In this document: piece after piece, positions 1 through 11,763 of the stretch | Position numbering within the stretch: the stretch's first letter is position 1 | Layout: each line of letters begins with the position of its first letter | From: Selaginella tamariscina | Lineage: Eukaryota > Streptophyta > Lycopodiopsida > Selaginellales > Selaginellaceae | Direction: 5' to 3' | DNA: 64,000 nt | NCBI GenBank assembly: GCA_003024785.1 | Contig: PUQB01000008.1 | Span: 560,868-624,867 of the forward strand | Made by a program: the position numbers and the translations under genes | Notes under the pieces: generated by a model | The model's database searches: none | What the model was told of the DNA's origin: nothing | What the model saw: only the letters and a program-made list of their open reading frames with translations

Positions 1-225
1 AAGTAGTAGACTTTAATCTCACAATATAAATGTTAATATCATAAAGTGTAATTTAAGTTTGCACAGTTAATGTTAATCTCATGTAGTTAACACTATCTTA
101 TGCAGTGTAATCACATAATGGACTTCAATCTCATGAAATTTAATATTTAATGCAGTGGAAACTAATCTTACTCAGTGTGCATTAATCTCAAGAAGTGAAC
201 ACTACTCTCAATGTTGTACCCAAAA
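1..225. repeat. Degenerate ~20-bp minisatellite
   Basis: A motif close to TAATCTCATGCAGTG recurs about every 19-20 bp (near 13, 33, 72, 93, 110, 127, 164, 184 and 206), giving around eleven diverged units. It probably continues left of the window. No coding potential is visible. Confidence 0.6.
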
Positions 226-1099
226 TCTCAGGTGGTCTGAGAAAGCATAATTTCAGCCATCTCTATCATCAAATCCTTTTAATATTATTGAATCATTTTA
301 ATAAATGCTTGAAAATACTCAATTGTGTGTGTTAGAATCCTATTAGGATGCTAAAAATTTGGTTTAAGGGTCCCTATTGGTCTTAAGAAGAGGTTGTTTT
401 ACATAGAGTCTTGATCATGAAGTGAGAGTATTACGCAACAAGATTTTAATCATTTGGTTGTTATGAATCTCAAATCCAAATTTGTACCCAAACGTTACAC
501 TTGTGTTTTAGGCAAAATGATGGATGTTAAAATGATAGATTTAGATACAAGACCACCAATTACTATCATTTGAGCAATAGTTACAGATCATCCAAAAAGT
601 TCCAACGCCAGAAATTGTAACAAAAGGATACAAAGGGCGGCAAATGATGTGATTTTTTAACAACAACAGTATACTAACCAACACATAGAAGGTAAGACTT
701 AGCTTGATCCTCAGCTTTTATCTAGAAATAAACATTAGGAGATTGAATATCCAGAGGAATTCTGGCATGTAAGTATGATAATTGGGGTGGAGTTGATGGT
801 TGTGATGCATATTCACCTTTTTTGTGTGTGATCCCAATAGCTCGGGAAAAAGAGATTGGTGCTAAAGTAGTAAAGGTGATGATGACATGAGAGTTGTAAT
901 ATGAGAAAGTGGATGTATTGGTTCCAACTAAAGCTGTGGATAAAGAGTTTAAAAATAAGACATTCGATGCCAATTGGAATCTTGGTTTATGCAAGAACAG
1001 AGGTTATTGATAAGCTTTGGTGCTTAGGCATGTTCAGACTCGAGAAAAGAATGGGATGTTAACATTCAACTATGCAAGTATGTGTATGTCAATTACTTT

Positions 1100-1173
1100 C
1101 TAGGACACAAGGTTGATTACAACAATGCCACAACTTCCTAGGATACAAGGTTGATTACAACAATGCCACAACA
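1100..1173. repeat. 38-bp tandem duplication
   Basis: The block starting CTAGGACACAAGG is repeated immediately at 1,138 with one visible substitution near its start. It is a simple two-copy duplication. Confidence 0.8.
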
Positions 1174-2092
1174 AGCGTATTGAGGGAAAGTGTGAAACAA
1201 AGAAGATGCACAATGTTGTTTCAGACAATGAGCTATTAACAATCATTGTTATGATCAACGAATTAAAAGCAATGTTGAACAGGTTGTCTTAGGAACTACA
1301 AGTCTATAGAGACATTATGCAATGAATAATATAAGAGGTTGCCCATATCAAGCACTTCATTTGTTAGTACACAAATGAGTTGTAGCTAGCTAAGGGGAAC
1401 ACGATTGTGTATTCAAATATAATGAATCATCCTTCTTCACAAAGTATCATGCCTTGAATGTGTGTGTTGGTTGTGACTCCCCCATTAGACATCAATTCAG
1501 CACTTCACAATGAATCAAGAACATGTGATTGGGATTAGTGCCAACATAAGCCCTTGGATGAAGATTATCTGATATGTTTTGAGAAGTGGACAATTATCAG
1601 CTTGGTTGTGAACACTCATATTATATTACATGTTTGGTTCTTCTATTATTAAGCAACAATATATGTGCCACATGCAGGTATGTAATACATGATTATATAT
1701 TGGCCTTGTAGTAGCTAAAAACTATGTTATTCTAGGATTAGTTTTCGCCCAACAGAATCATGCTTGATTATGAAGGGGGTATTGCAAAGGATAAAAGAAG
1801 AGACTAAGATTGCATGTCATAGTGCTCAAGATCAAGAATAGATCCACCAATATTAACTTCCAACATGTTGGGATCACAATAAATGAAGAGTTGAAAGCCC
1901 AGACAATGACTCAGTTAATTGAAGAAGACAAGAAAGATTCACAATAACACAATTGTTTTTTAGAATCAATATAACGTGTTTTATCTTTTTGGCAATATAA
2001 ACCATGAACTGCAATCTCCTTAAAGAGCAACACTAAGTATGAATAGATGTACTTTATAATTCACATTAAGTGTATGTATATGCATATGTACA

Positions 2093-2345
2093 AACCCCAT
2101 CGCTTGTGTTGCGTATTTAATGATGAAATAAACCCCATTCTTTGTGTATAAACCTCATTGTTTATGTTACATTTTTAATAATAAAATAACAAACCTCATC
2201 TTTTATGTTGCATTTTTAGTAATAAAATAATAAACCTCATCTTTTATGTTGCATTTTTAGTAATAAAATAACAAACCTCATCTTTTATGTTGCATTTTTA
2301 GTAATAAAATAACAAACCTCATCTTTTGTATATAAACTATAAGCA
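2093..2345. repeat. 41-bp tandem repeat
   Basis: AATAAAATAA-type units begin at 2,180, 2,221, 2,262 and 2,303, exactly 41 bp apart, and each is followed by AAACCTCATCTTTTATG. More diverged units precede them from about 2,093. The central units are near identical, so they are recent. Confidence 0.85.
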
Positions 2346-3150
2346 CATTCACCATGCGTTTATAATGAAAAGGGTAAACCCTAGATATGAATAACACCAA
2401 TTTTGAATTGCATGTTCACTTCTTTTGGGACATGATTATGATTTGTATATATTCATTCTTTTTGGACTTTTTCATAATTAAAAGATATTCACTTAGGTTT
2501 ATTTATTTATTTTTATATATATAAACTTCACTCACTTTGAAATATTTTTCTATAAACATGCAAGTTATAACTAAAATGGGCATGGCTATAGTCCCATTTC
2601 CTAATAATTAGCAATTTTAGCTATTTAATTAGCATTTTCTAATATTAAAGGAATATTCTTTAGAAATATATGTTTGAAAATAGAATATTCTTTAGAAATT
2701 CTATTTTGTATTCTACCCTTTAATAAATTATAGCATTCATTGAAAAAATTAATAACATTATAAAAGTAGAAGGTATTAAATTATATAATATATTGCCTAA
2801 TATAACAATTAAGGAAGAGCATAAGAGGTACATTATATAAATATTGATGTTTTATTAAAATATTAATATTTAAATATAACATTATTAATTAAAAATTTGT
2901 AGTAGTAATAATAATATATACAAAATCCTATAATAATATAGTCAATCTTCCATATCATTTTTTAAATTTATATAGTTAAGTATACAATTTGGTACTATTA
3001 TTAAAGAGTTTATAATAATTATGAATATTAAATATATGATATTTTATAATTTTGTAATTGCTTTAAGCTTCAGAAAACATACATTCCCTTGCAGTTTTAT
3101 TAATCGTGACTTTATCAACGCTTCTTGACATCCACCCATATCGAATGGAT

Positions 3151-6100
3151 TTAACATTTATAAAAACATGCTGGGTCTTTTTGATTGGGAGACCATGTTT
3201 TCTCTAGGCATCCATTATATCTTTCGCTCTCCTTCTCGTGTCGCCTTTTTTGTGGTTTGAACCATGCAACCTTAACAATACTATTTTTTGTGATTACTTC
3301 AGGTGTGTCGATAATTTGACCCATCCAAATAGGCTGATTATATGACGCATCTGGAGTAATGAGAACCATCATTAGTTTTTGAAGATCCTGGCAACAATCA
3401 AAGTATGCTTTAGGTTTTTGGTTCCTTTGTCCAACAAAGTGTGGGGTTTGCACTTCCACATCACTACTGGCTTCTATGTCGTCTATGCTCAATGATGTCA
3501 TTTCAATCTCCTCTCGCCACCTTGTTTTAGGCCAGAAAGGGTGTTGCAATTCTGTACTTGTGACAATAGGCCCTTCCAACTCTCGAACAATAGTCTCCCA
3601 ATAGTCGACCACATGCTTATATAGTTCTGAGTAACCAGTTGCCTTATCAGAATTCTTTGGCATTGATTTTTGAACCCATGCCACATATTTTTTGATGCCA
3701 TCAATAATAACCTCTTGTTCCTTGAGCTGGGCACTCAATGGAATAGGGTCTGGTTGTCCTTCTGGGAGAAGTGGCTTTCCATCCTCTCCACTTTTGAAGA
3801 GCATTAATCCCTCTTTCGGTAACCACTCCTGCTCTGATGGCCGTAACTTGTACTGCATAATAGGTATACCATCTCGTATGGAGAAAAAGAATTGTAGCGG
3901 CACAAGGTGACCAACTAAAGAATCACTCCCTTCTTTTATATACTCCTTGAGAAATTTTTTGAAGTCTGGCACCTCAGTCACAAGCAAAGCACAACTTTTT
4001 TTGGAGATGCAATTTTCAAAAAGATTCATCATATGCGGTAAGGTAAGTGCACTTGTCCTTTTTGTAAAGTTGGAGACCTTGCTGAAGAACGCATCAATAT
4101 CTTCATGAGTGTGACCAACCATAAGGAAACTGAGCGTGATTGTTTCAAACACACCTTTGGCAACAAGCATTGACAAGTATGCTAGCACATATCTAGAAAA
4201 TAAAAGTAAGTATGAGCTTGAGAAACCCTTAAGTAAAATGATTTACCTATTTTTGTTCTCGCCACAATTATCCATCTGTAAAAGCAAATGACGAGGAAGC
4301 TTATTTGATGTTGAGGACACATGTACACTATTTGAGCTAGATCCCTCCACTGAACCAGAACTCTCAACAGGGCCATCTATTTTCTGTGCAGGCTGTTGAC
4401 AATGCTCTCATATTCCCAAGTAGCCTCAAGTGCAAATGTGTTCATGAGAGCATTATGTAAAGGTTGAAGGTGTTGTTTCTTCACTTTGAGATCACTGATA
4501 GGACTTGTCTGTGAGTGGGCTTCAAGGTTTCTGAAACACATGGCTAACGACCCAATAGTGAAATTGGAGTCGCTAGACCAATGTGGAAGTGAAAAGTGTC
4601 CATATGACTCACAACCGTGTCCATGTGTTAGCACACATGTCAATGAAATCGGAAGTTTCATGACATTTTCAAGGCACTTTGGTGTTGCAAAGAGCTTTGG
4701 AATGCTGGTCTTTGAATGATCCATCTTGTCATGGATCAAGCACAGGTACTCTGATGGGCGTGACACAGAAAGCATGCGGTGTGCATAGTACTGAGACCAG
4801 CAAGTTTGTTGTGCAATCATGTGAGCCTCCATCTTCTTTGAATGGTAGTGATCTCCACCAAGGTTTTTGCACAAGCCTCTGCAGCCTTCAATGATGTACA
4901 AGTGTCACACTTGGAAAAGCTAGAGTGTTTTGCAATCTCCACATCCTTAAAATGAGTATTCCATATGTTGTTGAAGGTACCAGTGCAGATTGCTTGGAGC
5001 CCCATCAAACTGAGGCACTTGTTCACATGTTCACACAGCTTCAATTGAGTGTAGATTGAAGGCAAAACCTTGAGATTTTCCCTGACCCTTGCATTTGTGA
5101 TTCGGCATTTGTGAGGCATCCTGTCTGCATTTGCTTCCACAAAAGCCTTGAGTATCTCTATGGCAGCCATGATGTGAGAGCGGGTTTTGACCAAGCGAGT
5201 GTTCCCATGAACTGAGGTTCGCGCTCCATCTAGCCACTCATCCCTCCGACGGTAGAACGTGGTCTTTGGGATCCCGTATATACTGTACCAAGCTTTGAAG
5301 CAGATGGCCACCTTATTAAATACCATGGATGTACTCTGATAACATGTGTCCGAGGCCATTCTATCAATACACCCAATTAGTGCAGCATATACAAACTCAT
5401 GCCTTTGCTTTTGGGTGAGCGTACGAAAGACATGTCTACATTGGGTAATTTCATTCCGGTCTGCCATCTGACAACACTTCTTCTTGCAACAGTCAATAGT
5501 GGAAATGCTCGTAACACTTTCGAAAGATGTAGGATCCATCTTTACCCTCTTGCTGAAACTTGCAGGGGAAGATCTACAACCCATGAATCGTCTTTTTCTT
5601 ACAATAGGACCAATGCAAGGAACCTCTTCAAATATGAGTTGTTCTTCCGGGTTGTTATTATTGAAATCCAACCCAGAATATGTTGAACCATCTTGCCGTT
5701 TTAATTCAGATGTTCGCCACCTCACGAGGGATCTAGGATACAATGTGCCATTAGGTGAAACCTCTGTCACAACTACACCCACGAAGTCGGACCCTAGTTT
5801 CTCTTCTGACACTGCTTCCATTGGATTTATAGCTGTGATGATGCCTCTTCCGACTTCAATCTCACGAAGAAAGAGAATCACCTCATCCATCACAGCAGGC
5901 AAGCCATCATCTGGTAAACTCGTGCTACTATTTGTTTGTGACTCTGCATATTCTGTGTCAGCCTTGACTTCATCCAAATTCCACAATACAGGAGAACCCC
6001 TCAAATTCCATTCCCAGAACCTCAACATGCTTGTAAATGGTGTTCACCCATACGTACACACAAGATCCTTGGGCAATATTGTGACATGATGCATTATTAT

Positions 6101-6188
6101 CTCGAACTTCCACAGTTCCAGTGCCAACTATCTCGTTGTTCCGAAGAAGACATACTTTATCTCCAGTAATAAACATATTGTCCTGCAC
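3151..6188 (-). pseudogene. DUF7869-like transposon-associated protein, frame-broken
   Basis: No enzymatic role is known for this family; such genes are multi-copy and resemble domesticated or decaying transposon genes. The longest frame (403 codons) runs from ATG 6,028 to 4,817. It contains a module around DEVILFLREIEVGRGII, and a similar module sits in the upstream piece 6,188-5,970 (GDKVCLLRNNEIVGTG). A Cys-rich segment (CDTCTSLKAAEACAK) precedes a 1-nt frame change near 4,845. Reading continues at 4,901-4,377 with KMDHSKTSIPKL, then DNCGENKNR. A 54-bp GT-AG intron (4,193-4,246) leads into the 4,192-3,151 exon with GHTHEDIDAFFS, the family signature. A second frame change near 4,380 could be an intron. 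The breaks may be decay or consensus errors. The coding order matches the family throughout. Confidence 0.72.
4193..4246 (-). other. 54-bp intron in the DUF7869-like gene
   Basis: On the minus strand the donor GTAAATC follows the codons for GENKN, and the acceptor TTTTCTAG precedes YVLAYL. Splicing restores an uninterrupted frame across the two conserved blocks. Confidence 0.8.
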
Positions 6189-6327
6189 ATAAATAATTGT
6201 ATTATTTATGATATCTGTTTATGCAATATTTTTAAGAAATCTGAATTACGGTTACTTAATAATATGGATATGCAATAATACATAATTATGTTTAAAGATA
6301 ATATCTCATGTTTGATTAATACAACTG

Positions 6328-6860
6328 ATGGGCGGGATTAATCCCGCCCACGAATCCCTCCGACGAGGAACGGTCGGCGGGATTAATCCCGCCGTCGACT
6401 CAACCCCTTCGGAGAGAGTTGGCGGGATTAATCCCGCCCACAATTCTTATGACGGGGAATGGGTGGCGGGATTAAACCCGCACATAACTCTCTCCAAAAC
6501 TATGATTTCAAAGAGATCTCGGGATAAATCCTGTTCTCAAATCCTTAAAACAGGGATGTGGTGGCGAGATTAATCCCGCCACCCCTTCCCTGCCTCCTAA
6601 AATGGTTGGCGGGATTAATCCTGCCGACAACTCTTTCTAATAAATTCTGGTAACTCTTCATCAGTTGAGAAGGTTATCGGCGGGATTAATCCTGCCACTC
6701 TTTTTCAGTGGCGGAGAAGCATTGCCCGAGAGATGATGGCGGGATTAATCCCGCCACCTCTTCGAAGAGGCGAAAAAGAAATGGCCGGATTAATCCCGCC
6801 GCCCCGGTTAACCTAGAATATTAAATTAAAAGGATATTTAAACGGGATAAATCCCTAACG
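6328..6860. repeat. Palindrome array I (18-bp GGCGGGATTAATCCCGCC family)
   Basis: Nine clear copies start at 6,331, 6,376, 6,421, 6,465, 6,563, 6,608, 6,679, 6,738 and 6,783, with weaker ones near 6,507 and 6,843. Four are perfect 18-bp palindromes. Early spacings are 45, 45 and 44 bp, so the array behaves like a 45-bp monomer satellite with diverged spacers. It begins about 140 bp upstream of the DUF7869-like gene. The GC-rich copies contrast sharply with the AT-rich surroundings. Function unknown. Confidence 0.95.
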
Positions 6861-7380
6861 AAATATATTATAATCGTAATGCATTCCTAAACCCCTAAAT
6901 TGTAATCTTAAGAGAGAATGTAAGAGAGTGAATCTTTATAAGTATTTTTAAATTTGTTTATAATACTTACTTGTAAACAGCACTGAAGGCGCCGTGCTTT
7001 CTTATAAAGAATAGCACCCAATTTAATCTCGCTCCTGAGATGATCACTATGAAGAAAAAAAAATCTAAAGAGTGAAAAATACAGAAATGAAGAAACCCTT
7101 GCCGGAGAAAGAACCAAATCTGAATTTGAGTGGGAAATTAAATGCATTTTCAAATTTACATGTCAGACCGACAATACATATGTCAGAAATTCAAATGGAA
7201 CAGAAAATAAAATTTAAGATGAGTTGACACAAATATCCGACACTCTGACATATATACTCTCCAGTTCCAATAAGTATTTTAAAATTGCATTTAATGTTAT
7301 TCAAGTGATTCAAGCTGTTTAATATTACGAAATTTTAGACTATATTCTACATTCTTAGTATTCAAGTATATTTATATTAT
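6861..7380. other. AT-rich spacer, no gene seen
   Basis: The only open frame (minus strand 7,153-6,908, 81 codons) has no recognisable motif and no splice partner that I can support. I see no RNA gene. Confidence 0.5.
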
Positions 7381-8145
7381 ATATATATAAATATATACTT
7401 ATACAATAAATAAATTGATATATTATTATGTATCATTTAAAATATATTCATAGTCTGTTTATTATTAATTACTCGAGTATTTAGTTTTCATTTCCTAGTA
7501 TCAATGGGATATTCTTTATTATTTTATTAATATTTGAAGAATATTCTAATATTAAACCTGATTATCATAATTAAATTAGTCTTGTTCTTAATTATTGCAG
7601 TAATTATTCTACATTTGTATATATTAATGGGATTTTCTCAATTAATTTGTTATTATTTCAAGAATATTCATGTGTTAAACCTTATTATCAATATTAAATT
7701 AATATATATTATTAAAACTATATATGACTATATATTAGATAAAATGATGTATTATTATGTATAATTTAAAATATGTTCATAGTGTGTATATTAATATCAT
7801 TTCCTTAATTACTTGAGTAATTAATCTTCTTTATATTAATGGGATTCTTTATTATTTTCTTATTATTCCAAGAATATTCCAATATTAAACATGATTATGA
7901 TAATTAATTTAGTTAATTATTTGAGTACTTAATTTACATTTGTATATATTAATGGGATTTTCTCAATTAATTTCTTATTATTTCAAGAATATTTCAATGT
8001 TAAACCTTTTTATCAATATTAAATTAATATATATTATTAAAACTATATATGGCTATATATTAGATAAAATCATATATTATTATGTATAATTTAAAATATG
8101 TTCATAGTGTGTTTATTAATATTATTTTCTTAATTATTCGATGTT
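7380..8145. repeat. ~327-bp AT-rich tandem repeat, about 2.3 copies
   Basis: The block containing TATTATTATGTAT followed by TTTAAAATAT and TTCATAG recurs at 7,421, 7,750 and 8,075, about 325-329 bp apart. The intervening sequence (including ATTAATGGGATTTTCTCAATT) is also repeated. It is non-coding despite a chance open frame at 7,534-7,764. Confidence 0.8.
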
Positions 8146-8452
8146 TGTTTTGCACACATATATAAACACAATCATAAATTTACACACGCATTACAAGAAC
8201 TTACAAAAACATATATGCACACACATGCACAACCCTAAACCAAACTGAAGAAATATGTTGCTTCTTTATTGAAAACATCATGTTCAACGCATGTATGATA
8301 TATGTACTCAATCTGTGTGTATGTAACACATTGAATTTACATGTGTAATATTTATATTAAGCTTGTTGGGAGCAAACCCTAAACCCTGTGTATACATGTG
8401 TGTACAAAAATAATTTTTCAACACTCTCTCTTCACACCATGCATGATCCATC

Positions 8453-8477
8453 CTAAACCCTAAACCCTAAACCCTAA
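8453..8477. repeat. Short interstitial telomere-type repeat (CCCTAAA)
   Basis: Three and a half units of the plant telomere repeat CCCTAAA lie in tandem, with isolated copies at about 8,225 and 8,383. The tract is too short for a chromosome end and looks like an interstitial remnant or a telo-box cluster. Confidence 0.85.
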
Positions 8478-8479
8478 TA

Positions 8480-9030
8480 TGTAACACAATGAATTTACTC
8501 ATGTAATATGTATGTATGTCTGTGTGTATACACGTGTGTATGTATATATGTGTACTCTGTATGTATATATGTGTACTTTTTGTCTTCTCTCATACATACA
8601 CACCATGCATGATCCATGTTAATATGTACTGTCTCTCTTCTCTCAAACATACACACCATGCATGATCTATAATATGTACTCGGTCTCTCTAATATTATGT
8701 ACTAATATGTATGTATGTCTGTGTGTATACACGTGTGTATGTATATATTATGTGTATTAATATATGCAATGTGTATGTATGTATTGATACACATGAAACT
8801 TTAACACTCTCATGGATACACACATGTTAAATCCCTGCATGATTTATATTTTTGGGGTGTATGTGATACACCCACGCACACGCACGCGCTAATAATATAA
8901 TGAAAGAATATTCGTTTAGGGCGAATCTATATTTTTATTCTTTTTAGGGTTTAAGTATATTCTCAGAAGGAATATTCTATTAGGGTTAATATATATATTT
9001 AATTCCTTTAGGATTTAGGTATATTCTTAG
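8480..9030. repeat. TG/TATG-rich microsatellite region
   Basis: Mixed (TATG)n and (TG)n tracts. A ~45-bp block (TATGTATGTCTGTGTGTATA and what follows) occurs near 8,500 and again near 8,705. CATACACACCATGCATGATC recurs three times between 8,430 and 8,670. No gene seen. Confidence 0.7.
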
Positions 9031-9099
9031 GGTTTCAAGAGGTGGCGGCTGTGAAATCGGCGGCGGCGGCTGTGCACACAGGTGAGATCTGTGTGTGTG

Positions 9100-9597
9100 T
9101 GTGTATATGTATGTATGTATATATGTATAGGAGTGTGCGTATAATTTTATGTGTACCAGTATTTATAAAAAAAATTTTATTGATCTATCTCTCCCACACA
9201 CACGCACACTGCTTTACATATATATATATATATATATAATCAATGCATATTAACAAATAGTATACAACACTAATTTATATATATGCTTATATATTCATAT
9301 GGGTTATATATCTATATACACACATATATATATGTGTGTGTTTATCTGTATAATTTTATTTATTTATTAGTTTTATCTCTCGCACACACACGCACACTCC
9401 TGTGTATATATATGTGTGTGTGTGTGTTTTGTTTATCTGTATGATTTTATTTGTTTCGCTCACACACGCATACACACAATATACATATACACATATATAT
9501 ATACCTATATACATATATACATACATATATTATGTGTACCAGTATCTATATAATTTTTTTTATTGATCTATCTCTCCCACACACACGCACACTGCTT

Positions 9598-9641
<44 letters not shown>

Positions 9642-10009
9642 AATCAATGCATATTAACAAATAGTATACAACACTAGTTTATATATATGCTTATATATTC
9701 ACAGACTCTCTTTCTTTCTCTATGGGTTATATATCTATATACACACATATATATGTGTGTGTTTATCTGTATAATTTTATTTATTTATTAGTTTTATTTT
9801 TCGCACACACACGCACACTCCTGTGTATATATATGTGTGTGTGTGTGTTTGTTTATTGTATGATTTTATTTGTTTCGCTCACACGCATACACACGATATA
9901 CATATACACACATATATTATGTGTACCAGTACTGTATAATTTTATTTATTTATCTATCTCTTGCACACACACGTACACTCCTATACATACATACATACAT
10001 AATATATAT

Positions 10010-10041
<32 letters not shown>

Positions 10042-10105
10042 TATATGTGTGTGTTTTTATCTGTATAATTTTTTTATTTATTAATTTTTTCTCTCGCACA
10101 CACGT
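9100..10105. repeat. ~386-bp tandem repeat built of microsatellites, three copies
   Basis: GTGTACCAGTA followed by a T-rich tract, ATCTATCTCT and (CA)n starts near 9,149, 9,534 and 9,920, about 386 bp apart. A second block with ATCAATGCATATTAACAAAT occurs at 9,239 and 9,641. The repeats abut palindrome array II. Open frames in this stretch translate only TA/CA repeats. Confidence 0.8.
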
Positions 10106-10700
10106 AAGCCCCTCGAGCGGCGGGATTAATCCCGCTATAGGTTTATGGCATCGGCGGCGGGATTAATCCCGCCGCTATATGGTTGGGGCCATGGCGGCGG
10201 GATTAATCCCGCCGCACCCTCACGCAGCCTGGCGAATGCGGCGGGATTTATCTCGCCGGCAATGGCCTGTGTGAAGGCCCTAATGGGCGGGATTAATCCC
10301 GCGGATTCCGCGCAGGGCATTTACAGGGATGGGCGGCGGGATTAATCCCGCCGCTCATGAGGCTAACCGAAGAGCCTGCATGAAAGATCCTGCACGGAAG
10401 GCTAACATGTCCTGCGCGTAAGGCGGCGGGATTAATCCCGCCGCCCAGGGAATTCACGCAGGACATGAACGGCGGGATTAATCCGCCCCACGCTCATGCC
10501 CTTCGCGGAGGGCGGCGGGATTAATCCCGCCGCTCAGGCACTTCCGCAGGATATAAGCGGCGGGATTAATCCCGCCCCCACCCATCCCTGTTCAAAATGC
10601 CGCAGCCAATATATATGTGTGAGCGCATGATTTACGAGAGGGCGGCGGGATTAGTCTCTCCGAACCTTCATTACCCGGTGGCGGATTAATCCCGCCACCC

Positions 10701-10845
10701 TTTTTTCCTCCATTGGTATGTTGAATCAATCCCGACTAACTCTGTCTGAGACGGAGAAGGTTTACAAAATACCAATGGAGGGAACTGAGAAGGGTGGTGG
10801 ATTAATTTCACCATCCCTTACATGGTGGGCGGGATTAATCCCGCC
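10701..10845. repeat. Higher-order direct repeat, copy 1
   Basis: This 145-bp segment runs from TTTTTTCCTCCATTGG through GTCTGAGACGGAGAAGG to CATCCCTTACATGGTGGGCG. It recurs about 537 bp downstream. Inside it, CTCCATTGGTAT and ATACCAATGGAG form a short inverted pair about 45 bp apart. Confidence 0.85.
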
Positions 10846-11235
10846 GCGTACGCATGCCCTGCGCGGAATCGGGCGGGATTTATCCCGCCGCCATTGGCCT
10901 GCCTGAAGGGCCTAGGCGGCGGGATTAATCCCGCAAGATTTCGCACAGGGCATTGGCGTTCGGCGGGATTAATCCCGCCGACTAAGGCCCGAGTGAAGGG
11001 CCTGGGAGGCGGGATTAATCCCGCGTACGCATGCCCTGCGAATCGGGCGGGATTTATCCCGCCATTGGCCTGCCTGAAGTGCCTAGGCGGCGGGATTAAT
11101 CCCGCCCGATTCCGCGCAGGGAATTGGCGTCCGGCGGGATTAATCCCGCCGCATAGGGACCGAGTGAAGGCCCTGGGCGGCGGGATTAATCCCGCCGAGT
11201 CTTCAATGCCTGTTGGAGGAATGAATCCCGCCACC

Positions 11236-11385
11236 CTTCCTTTTTTCTCCATTGGTGAGTCGGACCAATCCCAAACGTTTCTGTCTGAGACGTAGAAGGT
11301 TTACAACATACCAATGGAGAGAATTGGGAAGGGTGGGGAAATTCATTTAACCATCCCTTACATGGTGGGCGAGATTAATCCCGCC
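11236..11385. repeat. Higher-order direct repeat, copy 2
   Basis: Second copy of the 10,701 segment, diverged at scattered positions and with the same order of elements. It shows that array II grew partly by duplication of a ~0.5-kb block. Confidence 0.85.
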
Positions 11386-11676
11386 TCCTTTCTGGAGTCA
11401 CTGAAGGGGTGTGAGAAATAAATCCTGCCCAGTTCTCTCTGAGACCGAGAAGGGTGGCAAGATTAATTCCGCACTCCCGTTCAAGGCCTCCAGAAAGGTG
11501 GCGAGATTAATCCCGCCCACTCTTTCAGGAGGCATTGAAGGGGTGGCGAGATTAATCCCGCCGCACCTTCCATGTGAATATATATGTGTATTAGTATATA
11601 TAAGTTGCATATCTCATTTTATTTACTTTTATCATCTTATCATAATATTTCGAGTAAAAGCTAGGAATCTATGTAA

Positions 11677-11763
11677 AACTGTCCAGAGCTCACATTTGTG
11701 GTGGTTCTAAAACGAAATGTTATCTTTCTTTTGCACTAGCACAAATGTGAGCTTCGGACAGTT
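11677..11763 (+). ncRNA. miRNA-like hairpin candidate
   Basis: A 24-nt arm at 11,677-11,700 (core GAGCTCACATTTGTG) pairs with 11,740-11,763 (core CACAAATGTGAGC). Only two adjacent mismatches interrupt the stem, and the loop is 39 nt. Stem length, pairing and loop size fit a plant miRNA precursor. It lies between array II and the ParB-like gene, perhaps in that gene's leader. I do not recognise the mature sequence as a known miRNA. It could instead be a small inverted-repeat transposon remnant. Confidence 0.45.

Larger units (their letters stand above)
226..3150. other. AT-rich spacer without a supported gene
   Basis: No open frame here shows family motifs, and the longest (90 codons, minus strand, 722-994) is low in complexity. 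A 38-bp unit is duplicated head to tail at 1,100-1,173. The 2,450-3,100 part is strongly AT-rich. Nothing else was recognised. Confidence 0.6.
10117..11575. repeat. Palindrome array II (18-bp GGCGGGATTAATCCCGCC family)
   Basis: About 24 copies start at 10,119, 10,156, 10,196, 10,240, 10,286, 10,335, 10,425, 10,471, 10,514, 10,559, 10,644, 10,680, 10,828, 10,872, 10,918, 10,962, 11,008, 11,046, 11,089, 11,133, 11,179, 11,368, 11,500 and 11,545. Some eleven are perfect. Between 10,828 and 11,179 the spacing is 38-46 bp, and four spacer types recur as a ~175-bp higher-order unit. The array ends about 340 bp upstream of the ParB/methyltransferase-like gene. Open frames read through it on both strands only because the repeat lacks stop codons. 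Confidence 0.96.

Noticed and set aside
722-994. 90-codon minus-strand frame near the left end
   Set aside because: No motif, no splice partner and AT-biased composition.
8453-8477. Chromosome end
   Set aside because: Only a few telomere units, with genes and repeats continuing on both sides.
9030-9085. Possible GC-rich first exon (GCGGCGGCGGCTG with donor GTGAGA)
   Set aside because: No matching acceptor or downstream frame could be identified, and the GC-rich patch is too short to support an exon.
9042-10166. Open frames at 9,042-10,166
   Set aside because: They translate TA, CA and TG microsatellites and the 386-bp repeat; no motif or codon signal.
10135-11295. Long open frames in array II on both strands (reading GGINPA / AGLIPP units)
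   Set aside because: The same peptide pattern arises on either strand from the stop-free palindrome, the frames overlap, and spacer indels are not multiples of three. It is a by-product of the repeat.
6328-11575. CRISPR-like array (regular palindromic repeats with spacers)
   Set aside because: Eukaryotic context, no cas genes, spacers recur and are related by inversion, and repeats vary. It is a satellite-like repeat.
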